Source: Parabacteroides goldsteinii DSM 19448 = WAL 12034 (GTDB taxonomy: Bacteria; Bacteroidota; Bacteroidia; Bacteroidales; Tannerellaceae). Taken from it: a stretch of DNA of 64,000 bases. A program made the position numbers and the translations under genes. Below, piece after piece: positions 1 to 14,073 of the stretch. Where the stretch lies: assembly GCF_000969835.1 (NCBI RefSeq), contig NZ_KQ033913.1, positions 62,001 through 126,000 of the forward strand, given 5' to 3'. Numbering within the stretch: the stretch's first letter is position 1; each line of letters opens with the position of its first letter. Below the pieces are notes generated by a model, which was given only the letters and a program-made list of their open reading frames with translations, had not been told where the DNA came from and ran no database searches.

Positions 1-1502
1 TAACCCAGAAAATGGGCGATATTGCTGCTGTCGTTGATCCCCAGGCGGATCAGGGCGAAGATACGGAGTTCCGTAGATAATATCTCTCCTGATTTTGGGC
101 TTAGTTTTCCTTCCTCACTCATCAGGTCGTTAAACGATTTGATGAAATGGGGGAATAGCTTCAGGAACGATTTATCGAACTCATTGTAGAAATTCTTCCG
201 TTCATCGCGTATGAATTGTTCGGACTTGATTGTTTTGAATAAGTCATCCAGTTTGGAGGCCATAGCCAGTTTCGCTAAAGAACGGCGGTACGTATCCAGT
301 TTATCCAGATAGATGACACATTGGTTCAGGTAAAGGGCAATGTACTCTTCCTTTATTTTGCTGGCCTGGCTCAATTCTTTATTGATCTCCTGTAATTGCT
401 CATTGGAGGCACTGACTGCTTTTCGCATGAGGGAAAGTTTCTTCATCTGCCGGTACAGGTAGATGATTGTTACCAATAATAAGAAGGATAAAAAGCTCAC
501 ACTGATCAGTAACGTGCGCGATATCTGTTTCTCTTTCTCTATTTTCAGTTTATACACTTTATCCACGATCGGGAAAAACTCGGTTACTTCTACCGAACGG
601 AGGCGGGCATTACAGGCAACGGCATCTTCCATCGAGCAACTCAGGTATTTGTAGGCTCGTTCGATATCTCCCTTTTCAAACATCAGCAATGCCAGTTTTT
701 GCAGGGAGATATATTCACGTTTAGCTGTTTTCAGGTCGGCTATGGCGGTTTGTGCCAGGTAATAGATTTGTTTTTCGGTGTCGCCTTTCTGGGCATAGGC
801 CTGCGACAGGTTGTATAACAGATAGACAAGTGACTCCTGATTGTCCAACCCTGCCAATTCTTTATCGATCAGTTCGATTGCTTTATCCGCTTGTCCCTCT
901 ACGATCATTTTGTCGGCCAGTACCACACTGTGGTCAAGCTGGTTGGTTGTGAGGGATAAGATGGAGTCGCGGTAGGCATTCGTTTTTTCGATATACTTAT
1001 GTCGCTCGTCGGTACGGGTGTAGTCTGCTATCCAACCGTAGTAAGTACGACAGGTATAATAATAGTAAAGCAGGGTCTGGTTGTCCAGTTGATCCCGGCG
1101 TACCTGTTCCAGTTGGGCGGCCACCTCATTGTAAAGTCCCATGATTCCCAGAACTTCGGCTCTTGCGATCCATAAATCGTTCTCGTACTGTGGATTTTGG
1201 AGAGACGGAAGGAGCGCTTTCCTTTTTTCCAGATAATGCAGTGCCGAGTCGGCCTGGTAATGTAGGTAGATTCCGTACAGGGAGCTGTACAGGTGGTATT
1301 TTTCCTCCGGCGAAGGAGTGGCATGTGCCAGTTTCCGGATACTGTCTATCTCGTGTTCCCGCTGTTTGTGAAAGTCGGCTTTCATTGCGATAGTACGATC
1401 CAGCTCTTTGAGCAGGGATTTGATCGTCGGCTTATCGCCGGATGCATATGCCGGCAATATCGACAAAAGGAGTAGAAAAAGAGAATATAGCGTGTTTTTC
1501 AT
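1..1502 (-). CDS. susR: SusR-type DUF6377 transcriptional regulator (3' end outside window)
   Basis: This gene runs off the left edge; about 500 codons are present and the reading frame stays open from the ATG at 1500-1502 (minus) to base 3. The product starts with a signal-like hydrophobic stretch (residues 3-20), continues with a helical TPR-like sensor region, has one membrane segment near residues 330-350, then a coiled coil, and ends in the window with ELRIFALIRLGI..IAHFLG, the start of the C-terminal helix-turn-helix of the DUF6377/SusR family. In Bacteroides SusR senses maltose or larger maltooligosaccharides in the periplasm and activates sus genes. It is divergent from susA, the position of susR in B. 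thetaiotaomicron. Family and role are known; orthology is inferred from sequence layout and context. Confidence 0.85.
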   Translation of the reverse strand, partial: MKNTLYSLFLLLLSILPAYASGDKPTIKSLLKELDRTIAMKADFHKQREHEIDSIRKLAHATPSPEEKYHLYSSLYGIYLHYQADSALHYLEKRKALLPSLQNPQYENDLWIARAEVLGIMGLYNEVAAQLEQVRRDQLDNQTLLYYYYTCRTYYGWIADYTRTDERHKYIEKTNAYRDSILSLTTNQLDHSVVLADKMIVEGQADKAIELIDKELAGLDNQESLVYLLYNLSQAYAQKGDTEKQIYYLAQTAIADLKTAKREYISLQKLALLMFEKGDIERAYKYLSCSMEDAVACNARLRSVEVTEFFPIVDKVYKLKIEKEKQISRTLLISVSFLSFLLLVTIIYLYRQMKKLSLMRKAVSASNEQLQEINKELSQASKIKEEYIALYLNQCVIYLDKLDTYRRSLAKLAMASKLDDLFKTIKSEQFIRDERKNFYNEFDKSFLKLFPHFIKSFNDLMSEEGKLSPKSGEILSTELRIFALIRLGINDSSNIAHFLG

Positions 1503-1526
1503 GTTGTTGATTTGATTCATCTAGCG

Positions 1527-1534
1527 CAAAGGTA
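1527..1534 (-). promoter_or_regulatory. Predicted -7 element of the susR promoter
   Basis: TACCTTTG on the minus strand fits the Bacteroidetes -7 consensus TAnnTTTG exactly and lies 25 bases upstream of the susR start codon. It shares the 206-bp intergenic region with the divergent susA promoter. Confidence 0.6.
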
Positions 1535-1556
1535 GTGAAATACATTTGAAATACCT

Positions 1557-1658
1557 TCTAATGCGTTTTGATTTTTTGCCTGATTGAAATGTGTTATTGT
1601 GTTGTATTACAGGTAAAAAGGAGTTTTTAAGGTTTTGATTTTTTTTCTAATGCGTTTT
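1557..1658. repeat. Two 13-bp direct repeats, candidate SusR operator
   Basis: TCTAATGCGTTTT occurs twice in the same orientation, at 1557-1569 and 1646-1658, 89 bp apart. A shorter T-rich word, TTTTGATTTTTT, also occurs twice between them. The right copy ends 18 bases before the -7 box of susA, so it covers the -33 region where an activator would contact RNA polymerase. That SusR binds here is an inference. Confidence 0.5.
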
Positions 1659-1666
1659 CCCGGTAA

Positions 1667-5792
<4,126 letters not shown>

Positions 5793-5849
5793 GGTAAAAG
5801 GATTGTTAAGGTTATTAAGTAAACTTGTAAAGAACTTAAATTTAAGCAC

Positions 5850-8800
5850 ATGAAACGTTTAAGGTTTAAAGCACTGTTGATGCTGATCGCAGGCTTGTGT
5901 ATGTCCGTTTCTGTTTTTGCCCAGCAAATGACAGTGACCGGAGTTGTGAAAGATCCTACAGGAGAACCGGTTATCGGGGCGAATGTTATTATAAAGGGAA
6001 CGACGAACGGGACCGTTACCGATATAGACGGTAAGTTTCTGTTGTCTGCCTCTAAAGGCGATATTATCTCTGTTTCATTTATCGGATATAAGATGCAGGA
6101 ATTGCCTGTTGCTTCTGATATGAATATTATTCTGGCAGAAGATTCCCAGATGTTGGAGAATGTTGTCGTGATCGGATATGGTACGGTTAAGAAGAATGAT
6201 GCTACCGGTTCCGTTATTGCCATTAAACCGGATGAAAAGAACCGTGGCTTGCAGGTCAGTCCCCAGGATATGTTGATGGGTAAGGTGGCCGGTGTATCCG
6301 TTGCCTCTTCTACCGGACAACCGGGTTCCTCTTCTTCGATCCGTATCCGTGGCGGTTCTTCCCTGTCTGCTAAAAACGATCCGTTGGTGGTTATCGACGG
6401 TGTGATTATGGGTAACAGTGCCCCGGACGGGTTGAGCAATCCGCTGAGTACGATAAACCCATCTGATATCGAGTCTTTTACAGTCCTGAAAGATGCATCG
6501 GCCACTGCAATCTACGGTTCCCGTGCCTCGAATGGTGTTATCATCATTACAACGAAAAAAGGAAAGAGCGGTAGTGTCAAGATCAATTACAGCGGTAATG
6601 TGTCTGTCAGCACGAAACGTAATAAAGTGGATGTAATGAACGGGGATGAATACCGGGATTATATCACAAATGCTCCGAACACGACGGAGGGTATGTTGAA
6701 TGCGTTGAATCTCTTCCCGAATGTCAGCACAGACTGGCAGGATGAAGTGTTGCGTACGGCAATTTCGACCGACCATAATATCAGTGCCTACGGTTCCGTC
6801 AAAGAATTTATGCCTTACCGTGTCTCTTTCGGTTATACTGATCAGAATGGTATTCTGAAAACATCTAATTTCCAGCGATATACCGGAAGTGTTTCATTGA
6901 CTCCTTCTTTCTTTCAGGATCACCTGAATGTAAACCTGAATGGTAAAGGCGTTTATATCAAAAACCGTTTTGCCGATACGGGTGCTTTGGGAAGCGCAGT
7001 TAGCTTCGACCCGACCAAGCCGGTAACAAACGGCAGTAAATACGGAGGTTATTTTACCTGGACCGGCGATTACACACCGGACGGCACCAGAGCGACCTCG
7101 GCCGGAGTCAACCCTGTTTCTATGCTGGAAATGGTCGATGACCGTTCGACAGCCAAGTCGTTTATCGGAAATGCGCAGTTCGATTACAAACTGCACTTCT
7201 TGCCGGATTTACGCTTTAATATGAATATGGGTATCGATTATACATCTGTGGAAGGAAAGAAATATATAGACCCGAATGCTCCCGGTTCTTATCAGCCGGA
7301 CGATGACGCCACCGGAAGTAACCGTATCTATAATAGTACACATAAAAACAAACTGTTTGATTTCTATGCACAGTATTCCAAAGAACTGCCGTCGGTAGCC
7401 AGCCGCTTCGACGTCATGGCAGGTTATTCTTATCAGAGTTACCAGACGCAGACGGATAATGTGACTTATTATTTGTCGCGTAAGCCGGAAACGTTCGGAC
7501 AGAATACGACTGTAAGCAACGAATATAAGGAAACAGATACCAAATATGTACTGGCCTCTTTCTACGGACGTATGAATTACTCGTTGATGGATAAATATCT
7601 GTTGACTTTCACCTTGCGTGATGATGCCTCTTCCCGTTTTGCCAAAGATAAACGCTGGGGACTCTTTCCTTCGCTGGCTTTGGGATGGAAGATGAATGAA
7701 GAAGGTTTTATGAAAGATTTCAGTAGCCTGGATGAATTGAAGTTGCGTTTAGGCTGGGGTGTTACCGGGCAGCAGGATATTAACCAGGGCGATTATCCGT
7801 ATCTTTCATTTTACCGGGAAGGAAAAGGGGGAGCCATGTATCCTGTTTATGATGCTGCCGGAAATGTGACCTGGATAAATGTATTGGCACTGACTGCCGC
7901 CAACCCGAATCTGAAATGGGAGACAACGACGACCTATAATGTCGGTATCGATTACGGATTCCTGAACGGCCGTATTACCGGTTCTTTGGATGGTTATATC
8001 CGTAAGACAAAAGACCTTATCAATGCGGAAGTGAATGTGCCGGCCGGAACTGACTTTGCCGAATATGTTGTTTCGAATATCGGTTCGCTCGAAAACAAAG
8101 GGGTTGAATTTTCTATCAATACCCGTCCGATAGTAAGTCGTGACTTTAGTTGGGACCTGGGATTCAATATCGCTTACAACAAGACAAAAATTACGGAACT
8201 GACTTATAACGATAATTCCGACTCACCGGGTAAACGCTTTGAATCGACTGGTGGTGACGGTGGTTTGCGTCTGAAGATCCATAGCGTTGGTTATGCTCCG
8301 GGTACATTCTATGTTTTCCAGCAAGTGTATGATGCCGACGGAAACCCGATCGAAGGTGAGTATGTGGATCGTAACGGCGACGGTGTAATTACCGATAACG
8401 ACCTCTATCGTTATAAGAAACCGACCGCAGACGTGTTGATGGGCTTCAACTCCAAATTCACGTATAAGCAGTGGGATTTAGGCTTCAACGGACGTGTCAG
8501 CCTGGGCAATTACAATTTCAACTCGACGGCCGCCAATGCAGCATTGGGCGTCAACGAATTGTTTGGGAACAATGCGTTGAGCAATAAACCTATATCAGCT
8601 TTGAAAACCGGATTCCAGTCACGCCAGCGTTTGTCGGATTACTATATCCAGAATGCTTCGTTCCTGAAGATCGACAATATTACATTGGGATATAATGTCG
8701 ACAAGTTTATCAAAAGTAGCTGGAATGCCCGCTTTTATGCAACCGTGCAGAACCCGATCATCATAACCAAGTATGACGGTCTCGATCCTGAAGTGAACGA

Positions 8801-8867
8801 CGGTATGGATAACAACGTATATCCGCGTCCGATAACAGTATTATTCGGAGTTAACATCAATTTCTAA
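5850..8867 (+). CDS. susC: SusC-type TonB-dependent oligosaccharide transporter
   Basis: This 1005-residue outer-membrane protein is the importing barrel of the SusCD pair. It has a signal peptide (cleavage after FA-25), a carboxypeptidase-regulatory-like domain (about residues 28-97, GVVKDPTGEPVIGANV), a TonB-box-like segment ENVVVIGYGT (about 103-112), a plug domain with the usual VRIRG/SLSAKNDPLVVIDG and ASATAIYGSRASNGVI motifs, and a 22-strand barrel ending in the aromatic terminal strand (ITVLFGVNINF). susD starts 12 bases after its stop, the usual arrangement. The substrate should be starch-derived maltooligosaccharides, by context with GH13, GH97 and SusE. Confidence 0.93.
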   Translation: MKRLRFKALLMLIAGLCMSVSVFAQQMTVTGVVKDPTGEPVIGANVIIKGTTNGTVTDIDGKFLLSASKGDIISVSFIGYKMQELPVASDMNIILAEDSQMLENVVVIGYGTVKKNDATGSVIAIKPDEKNRGLQVSPQDMLMGKVAGVSVASSTGQPGSSSSIRIRGGSSLSAKNDPLVVIDGVIMGNSAPDGLSNPLSTINPSDIESFTVLKDASATAIYGSRASNGVIIITTKKGKSGSVKINYSGNVSVSTKRNKVDVMNGDEYRDYITNAPNTTEGMLNALNLFPNVSTDWQDEVLRTAISTDHNISAYGSVKEFMPYRVSFGYTDQNGILKTSNFQRYTGSVSLTPSFFQDHLNVNLNGKGVYIKNRFADTGALGSAVSFDPTKPVTNGSKYGGYFTWTGDYTPDGTRATSAGVNPVSMLEMVDDRSTAKSFIGNAQFDYKLHFLPDLRFNMNMGIDYTSVEGKKYIDPNAPGSYQPDDDATGSNRIYNSTHKNKLFDFYAQYSKELPSVASRFDVMAGYSYQSYQTQTDNVTYYLSRKPETFGQNTTVSNEYKETDTKYVLASFYGRMNYSLMDKYLLTFTLRDDASSRFAKDKRWGLFPSLALGWKMNEEGFMKDFSSLDELKLRLGWGVTGQQDINQGDYPYLSFYREGKGGAMYPVYDAAGNVTWINVLALTAANPNLKWETTTTYNVGIDYGFLNGRITGSLDGYIRKTKDLINAEVNVPAGTDFAEYVVSNIGSLENKGVEFSINTRPIVSRDFSWDLGFNIAYNKTKITELTYNDNSDSPGKRFESTGGDGGLRLKIHSVGYAPGTFYVFQQVYDADGNPIEGEYVDRNGDGVITDNDLYRYKKPTADVLMGFNSKFTYKQWDLGFNGRVSLGNYNFNSTAANAALGVNELFGNNALSNKPISALKTGFQSRQRLSDYYIQNASFLKIDNITLGYNVDKFIKSSWNARFYATVQNPIIITKYDGLDPEVNDGMDNNVYPRPITVLFGVNINF

Positions 8868-8879
8868 AATGCATCTATC

Positions 8880-10511
8880 ATGAAACTGAAAAAATATATA
8901 TCATTGGGCCTTGCCTCTTTATGTTGTGTATGGGCTACTTCCTGTCTGGGCGACCTCGATCAGGAGCCGATACTGGATAAATCCAGCAGTTCTATCCATA
9001 ATGAAGCCGACTGCCAGTCCTTTCTGGCTAAAATCTATTCCGGTTTCGGCTTGTCGGGAAACTCTTCCGATACGAATGTCGAACCGGACTTGCAGGGGGG
9101 CGACCAGGGTTCGCTGGTTTTTCTCCGCGGATTGCTCTCCTTGCAATTGTTCCCTTCCGATGAAGCGATCTGGAACTGGGCAGACGAAGGTATTGTGGAG
9201 TTATGTCAGCTGAATTGGGATTATACATTGCCTTATGCTTATTCATTCTACCAGCGTGCCATGCTGAATGTTCGTTACTGCAAGGAATTCCTGGACGTTT
9301 ATGCGGCAGATAGCGACATTCCGGATATTCAGAAATATCGTGACCAGGTGCGCGGACTCCGGGCAATGAATTATTATTACCTGATCGACCTTTATCGCAA
9401 TCCGGGTGTTGTCTGGGATGACAGCCCGACAGACGATAAGTCGTGGAAACCGTCACAGATAGGGGCGGAGGCATTGTTTGACAAGATCGTAGCCGAATTG
9501 ATCGATCTTTCCGAAAATGGTAATCTGGACGAAACGCCTTCTATGGCAACGTACGGTCGTGTAACCAGACCGGTTATTAACACGCTTCTTGCCAAAATGT
9601 ATCTGAATGCAGAAGTTTATACCGGCAAACCGATGTATGACAAGGCTGCTGTATATGCCCAGAAAGTAATTGACGCCGGGTTCGGTCTGGAAGATAATTA
9701 TGCCAACCTTTTCTGTGGTGAAAACCATCTGACGGGTATGCATAAGAATGAAATCATCTACGCGATTCCTTTCGATAATGTCAATGCAAAAAGCTATGGT
9801 AGTACAATTATGCTGACAGCCGCTGCCTATGGCGGCGATATGGACCAGACCTGGTTCGGAATGTCTTCTTCGTGGACTTGCCTGAAGCCGACACAACAGA
9901 TGATCGGATTCTTCAACGAAAGTCCGGACGCGGGAACCGACAGCCACGGCAGCCTGGTGAAGAAAGATAAACGTTATGCTTTCTATGATGGTGCCGGAAC
10001 GCGTACTCCTGAATCGAAAATGCAGGACTGGAACACCGGCTACCTGTGCCATAAATTTACGAACCTGGGCTGGGACGGCGCAGCAGTAACTCCGACACCT
10101 GATCCGAACACCGACTTTCCGTTGTTCCGTCTGGCAGACATCTACTTGATTTATGCGGAATGTGCCGTACGCAATGCTGCCGGAACCAATAAGGAACAGG
10201 CCGTTGAGTATGTAAACCAACTGCGTGAACGTGCTAACGGTGATAAGAGTGCCAATATTACAGCCTCTGACCTGTCTCTTGATTTTATTCTCGATGAACG
10301 TGCCCGCGAATTATATTGGGAAGGACAGCGTCGTTCCGACCTCGTACGTTTCGGAAAATTCACTAAGGATTATGCCTGGGCATATAAAGGGGGTACACTG
10401 GAAGGCGTTGCAAATATCGACAGTCGCTTCAATATCTATCCGATCAGCGACCGCGACCTGACAGCCAATCCGAACCTGGTGCAAAACCCGGGATATGAAT
10501 CATTAAAATAA
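8880..10511 (+). CDS. susD: SusD-type surface starch-binding lipoprotein
   Basis: The 543-residue protein is a RagB/SusD family lipoprotein that closes over the SusC barrel and binds the glycan at the cell surface. The signal peptide ends in the lipobox ATSC with lipidated Cys22. The first third holds the TPR-like helices typical of the family (VRGLRAMNYYYLIDLYRNPG), and the C-terminal part has LDERARELYWEGQRRSDLVRFGK, the family's most conserved stretch. It sits directly after susC and before susE. Confidence 0.93.
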   Translation: MKLKKYISLGLASLCCVWATSCLGDLDQEPILDKSSSSIHNEADCQSFLAKIYSGFGLSGNSSDTNVEPDLQGGDQGSLVFLRGLLSLQLFPSDEAIWNWADEGIVELCQLNWDYTLPYAYSFYQRAMLNVRYCKEFLDVYAADSDIPDIQKYRDQVRGLRAMNYYYLIDLYRNPGVVWDDSPTDDKSWKPSQIGAEALFDKIVAELIDLSENGNLDETPSMATYGRVTRPVINTLLAKMYLNAEVYTGKPMYDKAAVYAQKVIDAGFGLEDNYANLFCGENHLTGMHKNEIIYAIPFDNVNAKSYGSTIMLTAAAYGGDMDQTWFGMSSSWTCLKPTQQMIGFFNESPDAGTDSHGSLVKKDKRYAFYDGAGTRTPESKMQDWNTGYLCHKFTNLGWDGAAVTPTPDPNTDFPLFRLADIYLIYAECAVRNAAGTNKEQAVEYVNQLRERANGDKSANITASDLSLDFILDERARELYWEGQRRSDLVRFGKFTKDYAWAYKGGTLEGVANIDSRFNIYPISDRDLTANPNLVQNPGYESLK

Positions 10512-10533
10512 TAACTTCCAAATCTGTAAACAA

Positions 10534-11700
10534 ATGAAGAAACTGAATATATATGTGCTCCTTTTAGCCGGTTCATTATGCTGGACCGGTTGCGGAGAAG
10601 ACAGAGACGATAATCCGGTTTTTCAGGAACCAACTGAGTTCAACCTGAATACACCGGCACAGGCAAATGAAGTATATGATCTGAAGAATCTTTCTTCCAT
10701 TGAACTGACCTGTACGCAACCTAATTACGGATACGTGGCTTCTACCACCTATAAAGTACAGCTCTCTCTGGAAGAAACTTTTAAGGAGGCCGATGAGGCA
10801 GCCGGTACAAAAGCAAATTATGCCACCTTATCCCCGGCTTACCCACTGCCAGAGTTGAATATAGACGCCGTTGACTTTGCCATGGCTTTGTTGGATTTGT
10901 GGAAGGCTTCGAACGATAATACCGAATTGCCGGAGACACCCATGCCGGTTTATATTCGTTTGAACGCTTCCCTTACGAATAATGGAGCGGGACAAATCAC
11001 GTCCAATGTCATCGAACTACCGAAAGTGTTGGGTTATAATGTGGAACCTCCTGTCACTTTGCCGGAACAGATGTATCTGGTCGGCGATTTTGCCTCCGGA
11101 AGCAGTTGGGGTAAATGGGTTGAAATGATCCCGGTAACGGATACTCCGGGTAAATTCTGGTCCATGCAGTATTTTGGTGGTAATAACGTAATGAAGTTCA
11201 ATGCGCAACCTTTGTGGGACGGCAATCAGGTCGCTTATTCCGAAGGTCTTGTTCCGGCTGCATCGGCCTCTTTAGCCGGAGTGTCCGGTGTAGATGACGG
11301 CAGTGGCGGACAGAATATCGGTGTTAAAAATGCCGGCTGGTATATTTTGGTAGTGACAACTGTTGTAGATGGAAAGAATCTGGTTTATACGCTTGAATTC
11401 CTTACTCCCGATGTTTATGTGACCGGTGATCCATCCGGCGGTTGGGATACGTTTGATGAAGCCCGTAAATTTACAGTACCTTCCGGGGAAGGTGAATTTG
11501 TTTCACCTGCTTTTGTTGCCGGTGGCACATTACGTATGTGTGTTAAGTTGCCGTCTACGGACTGGTGGCGCAGTGAGTTTATTGTCCTGAACAATAAAAT
11601 AGAATACCGGAAGAACGGAGGTGATCCTGAAGCCATAAGCGTATCGGCAGGCCAGAAGGCTTACCTGAACTTTCTGGATGGCACGGGACGTATTAAATAA
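10534..11700 (+). CDS. susE: SusE/SusF-family surface starch-binding lipoprotein
   Basis: This 388-residue lipoprotein (lipobox WTGC, Cys20) has an N-terminal SusE Ig-like domain (about 30-165) followed by two starch-binding modules starting near residues 177 (MYLVGDFASG) and 292 (VYVTGDPSGGWD). SusE normally has two binding modules and SusF three, so the length and module count fit SusE. In Bacteroides these proteins hold starch at the surface next to SusCD. It is the last gene of the locus, followed by a strong hairpin terminator; no susF or susG follows. Confidence 0.82.
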   Translation: MKKLNIYVLLLAGSLCWTGCGEDRDDNPVFQEPTEFNLNTPAQANEVYDLKNLSSIELTCTQPNYGYVASTTYKVQLSLEETFKEADEAAGTKANYATLSPAYPLPELNIDAVDFAMALLDLWKASNDNTELPETPMPVYIRLNASLTNNGAGQITSNVIELPKVLGYNVEPPVTLPEQMYLVGDFASGSSWGKWVEMIPVTDTPGKFWSMQYFGGNNVMKFNAQPLWDGNQVAYSEGLVPAASASLAGVSGVDDGSGGQNIGVKNAGWYILVVTTVVDGKNLVYTLEFLTPDVYVTGDPSGGWDTFDEARKFTVPSGEGEFVSPAFVAGGTLRMCVKLPSTDWWRSEFIVLNNKIEYRKNGGDPEAISVSAGQKAYLNFLDGTGRIK

Positions 11701-11770
11701 AAAACTTAATAGAACCTGATGTAATTTGTTTAGCATAGATACTAGACAAAATTATATTCCCAATAAATCG

Positions 11771-11820
11771 ATTGTCGATAGTTTTCAGTCATGATACTGA
11801 TAACTGTCGACAATTTTGTT
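11771..11820 (+). terminator. Intrinsic terminator of the sus operon
   Basis: Arms at 11771-11789 and 11796-11814 pair at 17 of 19 positions around a 6-base loop, followed by TTTTGTTT. It lies about 70 bases after the susE stop. Confidence 0.75.
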
Positions 11821-12298
11821 TATAATTAACAAAAGCAAATAGATATTAAATTGCTGAATTTCTACCTTTTTTAAGTTCAATACATCTTTATAAAGACATC
11901 TATATATTATCTTTGTCTACATTAAGACAGTAGTCTTAAATTATTATAGCAAACAAGGATAAATAAAAAACTTTTTTATAAGGTACGTTTTAATCTGTCT
12001 TTTTATCTAAGTTTGTCTGATACTCAACAAAGCAAAGTAAGGAATTGTTATTTGATTGAGAGTAAAAAATGAGTGTTTAATGGATGCGACATGGAGTGGA
12101 GACCACATTAATGAATATTGTTTTTAATCCACTAATAGAAATTTAGAAAAGTCGAAAAAGTATCGAGGTGCTTTAGTAGAGGCATAAATGCCTGATTTTA
12201 GTTTTATAACTATCAGTACGAACACCAGGAGAAATCCTCCCATGTCTGCAAGAAATGATTATTTATAACCTGGAACGGTTAGATAGAGTAAAAACTAT
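11821..12298 (+). promoter_or_regulatory. Long leader of the fimbrillin-like operon with two candidate promoters
   Basis: This AT-rich gap has no convincing gene. It holds two exact -7 boxes, TATCTTTG at 11908-11915 and TAAGTTTG at 12008-12015. Seven bases after the first is a perfect palindrome, TTAAGAC-AGTA-GTCTTAA (11922-11939), at the expected transcription start. Further down are short hairpins, for example GTGG-AGA-CCAC at 12096-12106 and the words GGCATAAATGCC and AGGAGAAATCCT. Transcripts from either box would carry a leader of about 280-370 nt. Confidence 0.45.
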
Positions 12299-13978
12299 AT
12301 GATAGCTTGCGTAATTAAGAGGATTCTTATAAAAATTAGATATATCAAAAAAATAGTTTTGACTATTTTGATGGCTGGAGCAATCTTTACTTCCTGCTCT
12401 AATGAAATAAACGATCAGGGTAAAACAGACGATAATGACGGCCCGGTTGGTTATATCTCCCTTGTACTGAGCAATAGCAGTGTTCGCGGTACGGAGACAA
12501 AAACTCTGGACTCTCTGCATTATGGAACTGCGGATGAGAATAAAGTGAAGTCAATCCTGATTGTCATGTATAATGGTGATGATCCGGTTACTAGTGAGGT
12601 GAAGTATCAGTTTGTGCTGACTGATATAGGTACTCCGACTTCGCCGGGTAATGACATCCACAGTATATTACAGGGGACGAATACTACTACATACAGAATA
12701 AAAGCGAAGGAAGTTATAAAAGATAATTATAAACTTGCGGTATTTATTAATCCTCCTGCCATACTGAAGGGCTTAACGGGCAAAGGTGAAAAATTAGGTA
12801 TTATGACTGCTGCGGCTGAAGTCACTGTTGACCAGCTTACTATGGGAGAACAGATAAGGGACAACTTTTTGATGAGCAACTTTGCTGGCTTAGTTGAGGT
12901 GGATAAGAGTGATATTTATGATACCGATGCCAAGGCTGAAGCTGCACCTGTAAAATTAGACGTTGAACGTGCGGTGGCTAAAGTGACTTTGAGCGTAGCT
13001 GATAATCTTAATGCCGCTTCGGCGACACTGGGTGCGAATATCGGTGAGATTAAATGGGATGTCGATGTTATTAACAGGAAAACATTCTGGATGAGAAATG
13101 CGGCTCCTATGCTTGACAAAAACTCTATTTCATCCGGTGTTGTTACACAAACAATTCCTGAAGTCGCTATTGCGACGAATCGAATATATATGTATGCCAC
13201 AGATCCTAACTGGAATGGATTCAGCCATAGTCGTAATCCAAATCTTATAGCTTCGCTTACAAATGAATTTATTTATAAATCCGGAACTATAGCTCTTCCC
13301 TTTAAACCTTCAACATCTGATGAACCTACTGAAGTATATGTCACAGAAAACACAATGGTCGCATCGGAGCAATGGGAGGATGTAACTACCTGTGTTCTGA
13401 TATCTGCGGTTATAACTCCTAAAACAACGTATTTTGGCACATCCTTACTACCGGGTGCTCCATATTTCTTATTTCGTAATATGGCTTTCACTTTTACGGA
13501 TATACAGCAGATTCATGCTGCTTATAGTAATCCGGAGACAATTATTACCTGTGTTGGTAAAACATGGAAGATACTTACTGAGGAGGCTACAAATGCCAGT
13601 ATTATTGTTTTACCCGCTATTTTGGATAGTATGAAAGGTTCTGAGGACTTTAATGGATATACAGACGTTCCCGATACGTCGAAAGATGTTGTTAAATCGA
13701 ATGGAACAGTAAGTTTTTTTGCGGCAGGTGCACCTAATTATTACTATGTGCCTATCCGTCATTTCAGAGACGAACTTCAAAGTGAGTCTATGGCATATGG
13801 TCGCTATGGAGTTGTCCGCAATAGTTGGTATAATCTGTTACTGACCAGTATAAAGAATTATGGTACGGGTGAAATACCGAAAGACAGACCCGAACCGGAT
13901 GACAAAGATAAATCTTGGTTATCTGTTGAATTTACTATTCTTCCTTGGGTGGAAAGGGGGCAGGGAATAGAACTTTGA
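12299..13978 (+). CDS. Fimbrillin-like lipoprotein (Mfa1/FimA type)
   Basis: The 559-residue protein has a long basic N terminus and a lipobox FTSC (Cys33), so it should be lipidated and exported. Features typical of Mfa1-type fimbrillins are the TLDSLHYGTADENKVKSILIVMYN start of the mature domain, LDVERAVAKVTLSV in the middle, the NRIYMYATDPNWNGFSH and YVTENTM segments, and the C-terminal YGRYGVVRNSWYNLLLTSI plus WLSVEFTILPW. In this family the lipid-anchored precursor is cut after an Arg or Lys and polymerises by donor-strand exchange; the SVRGTETK segment is a possible cut site. It heads a three-gene unit with 14074 and 16027. Whether it is stalk or accessory subunit cannot be told. Confidence 0.72.
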   Translation: MIACVIKRILIKIRYIKKIVLTILMAGAIFTSCSNEINDQGKTDDNDGPVGYISLVLSNSSVRGTETKTLDSLHYGTADENKVKSILIVMYNGDDPVTSEVKYQFVLTDIGTPTSPGNDIHSILQGTNTTTYRIKAKEVIKDNYKLAVFINPPAILKGLTGKGEKLGIMTAAAEVTVDQLTMGEQIRDNFLMSNFAGLVEVDKSDIYDTDAKAEAAPVKLDVERAVAKVTLSVADNLNAASATLGANIGEIKWDVDVINRKTFWMRNAAPMLDKNSISSGVVTQTIPEVAIATNRIYMYATDPNWNGFSHSRNPNLIASLTNEFIYKSGTIALPFKPSTSDEPTEVYVTENTMVASEQWEDVTTCVLISAVITPKTTYFGTSLLPGAPYFLFRNMAFTFTDIQQIHAAYSNPETIITCVGKTWKILTEEATNASIIVLPAILDSMKGSEDFNGYTDVPDTSKDVVKSNGTVSFFAAGAPNYYYVPIRHFRDELQSESMAYGRYGVVRNSWYNLLLTSIKNYGTGEIPKDRPEPDDKDKSWLSVEFTILPWVERGQGIEL

Positions 13979-14073
13979 CAGCATATAGATAAAGTTTGAA
14001 GTTGTGAGTGCGGAAACCTGGTTTACTTAAATTCTACCGGGCGTGTTAAGCGATTAATTTTAGTGAAAGAAGA

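Noticed and set aside
11821..12298. Invertible promoter (phase-variation switch) before the fimbrillin-like operon
   Set aside because: No pair of long inverted repeats flanks the promoter boxes and no invertase gene is nearby; only a short palindrome is seen.
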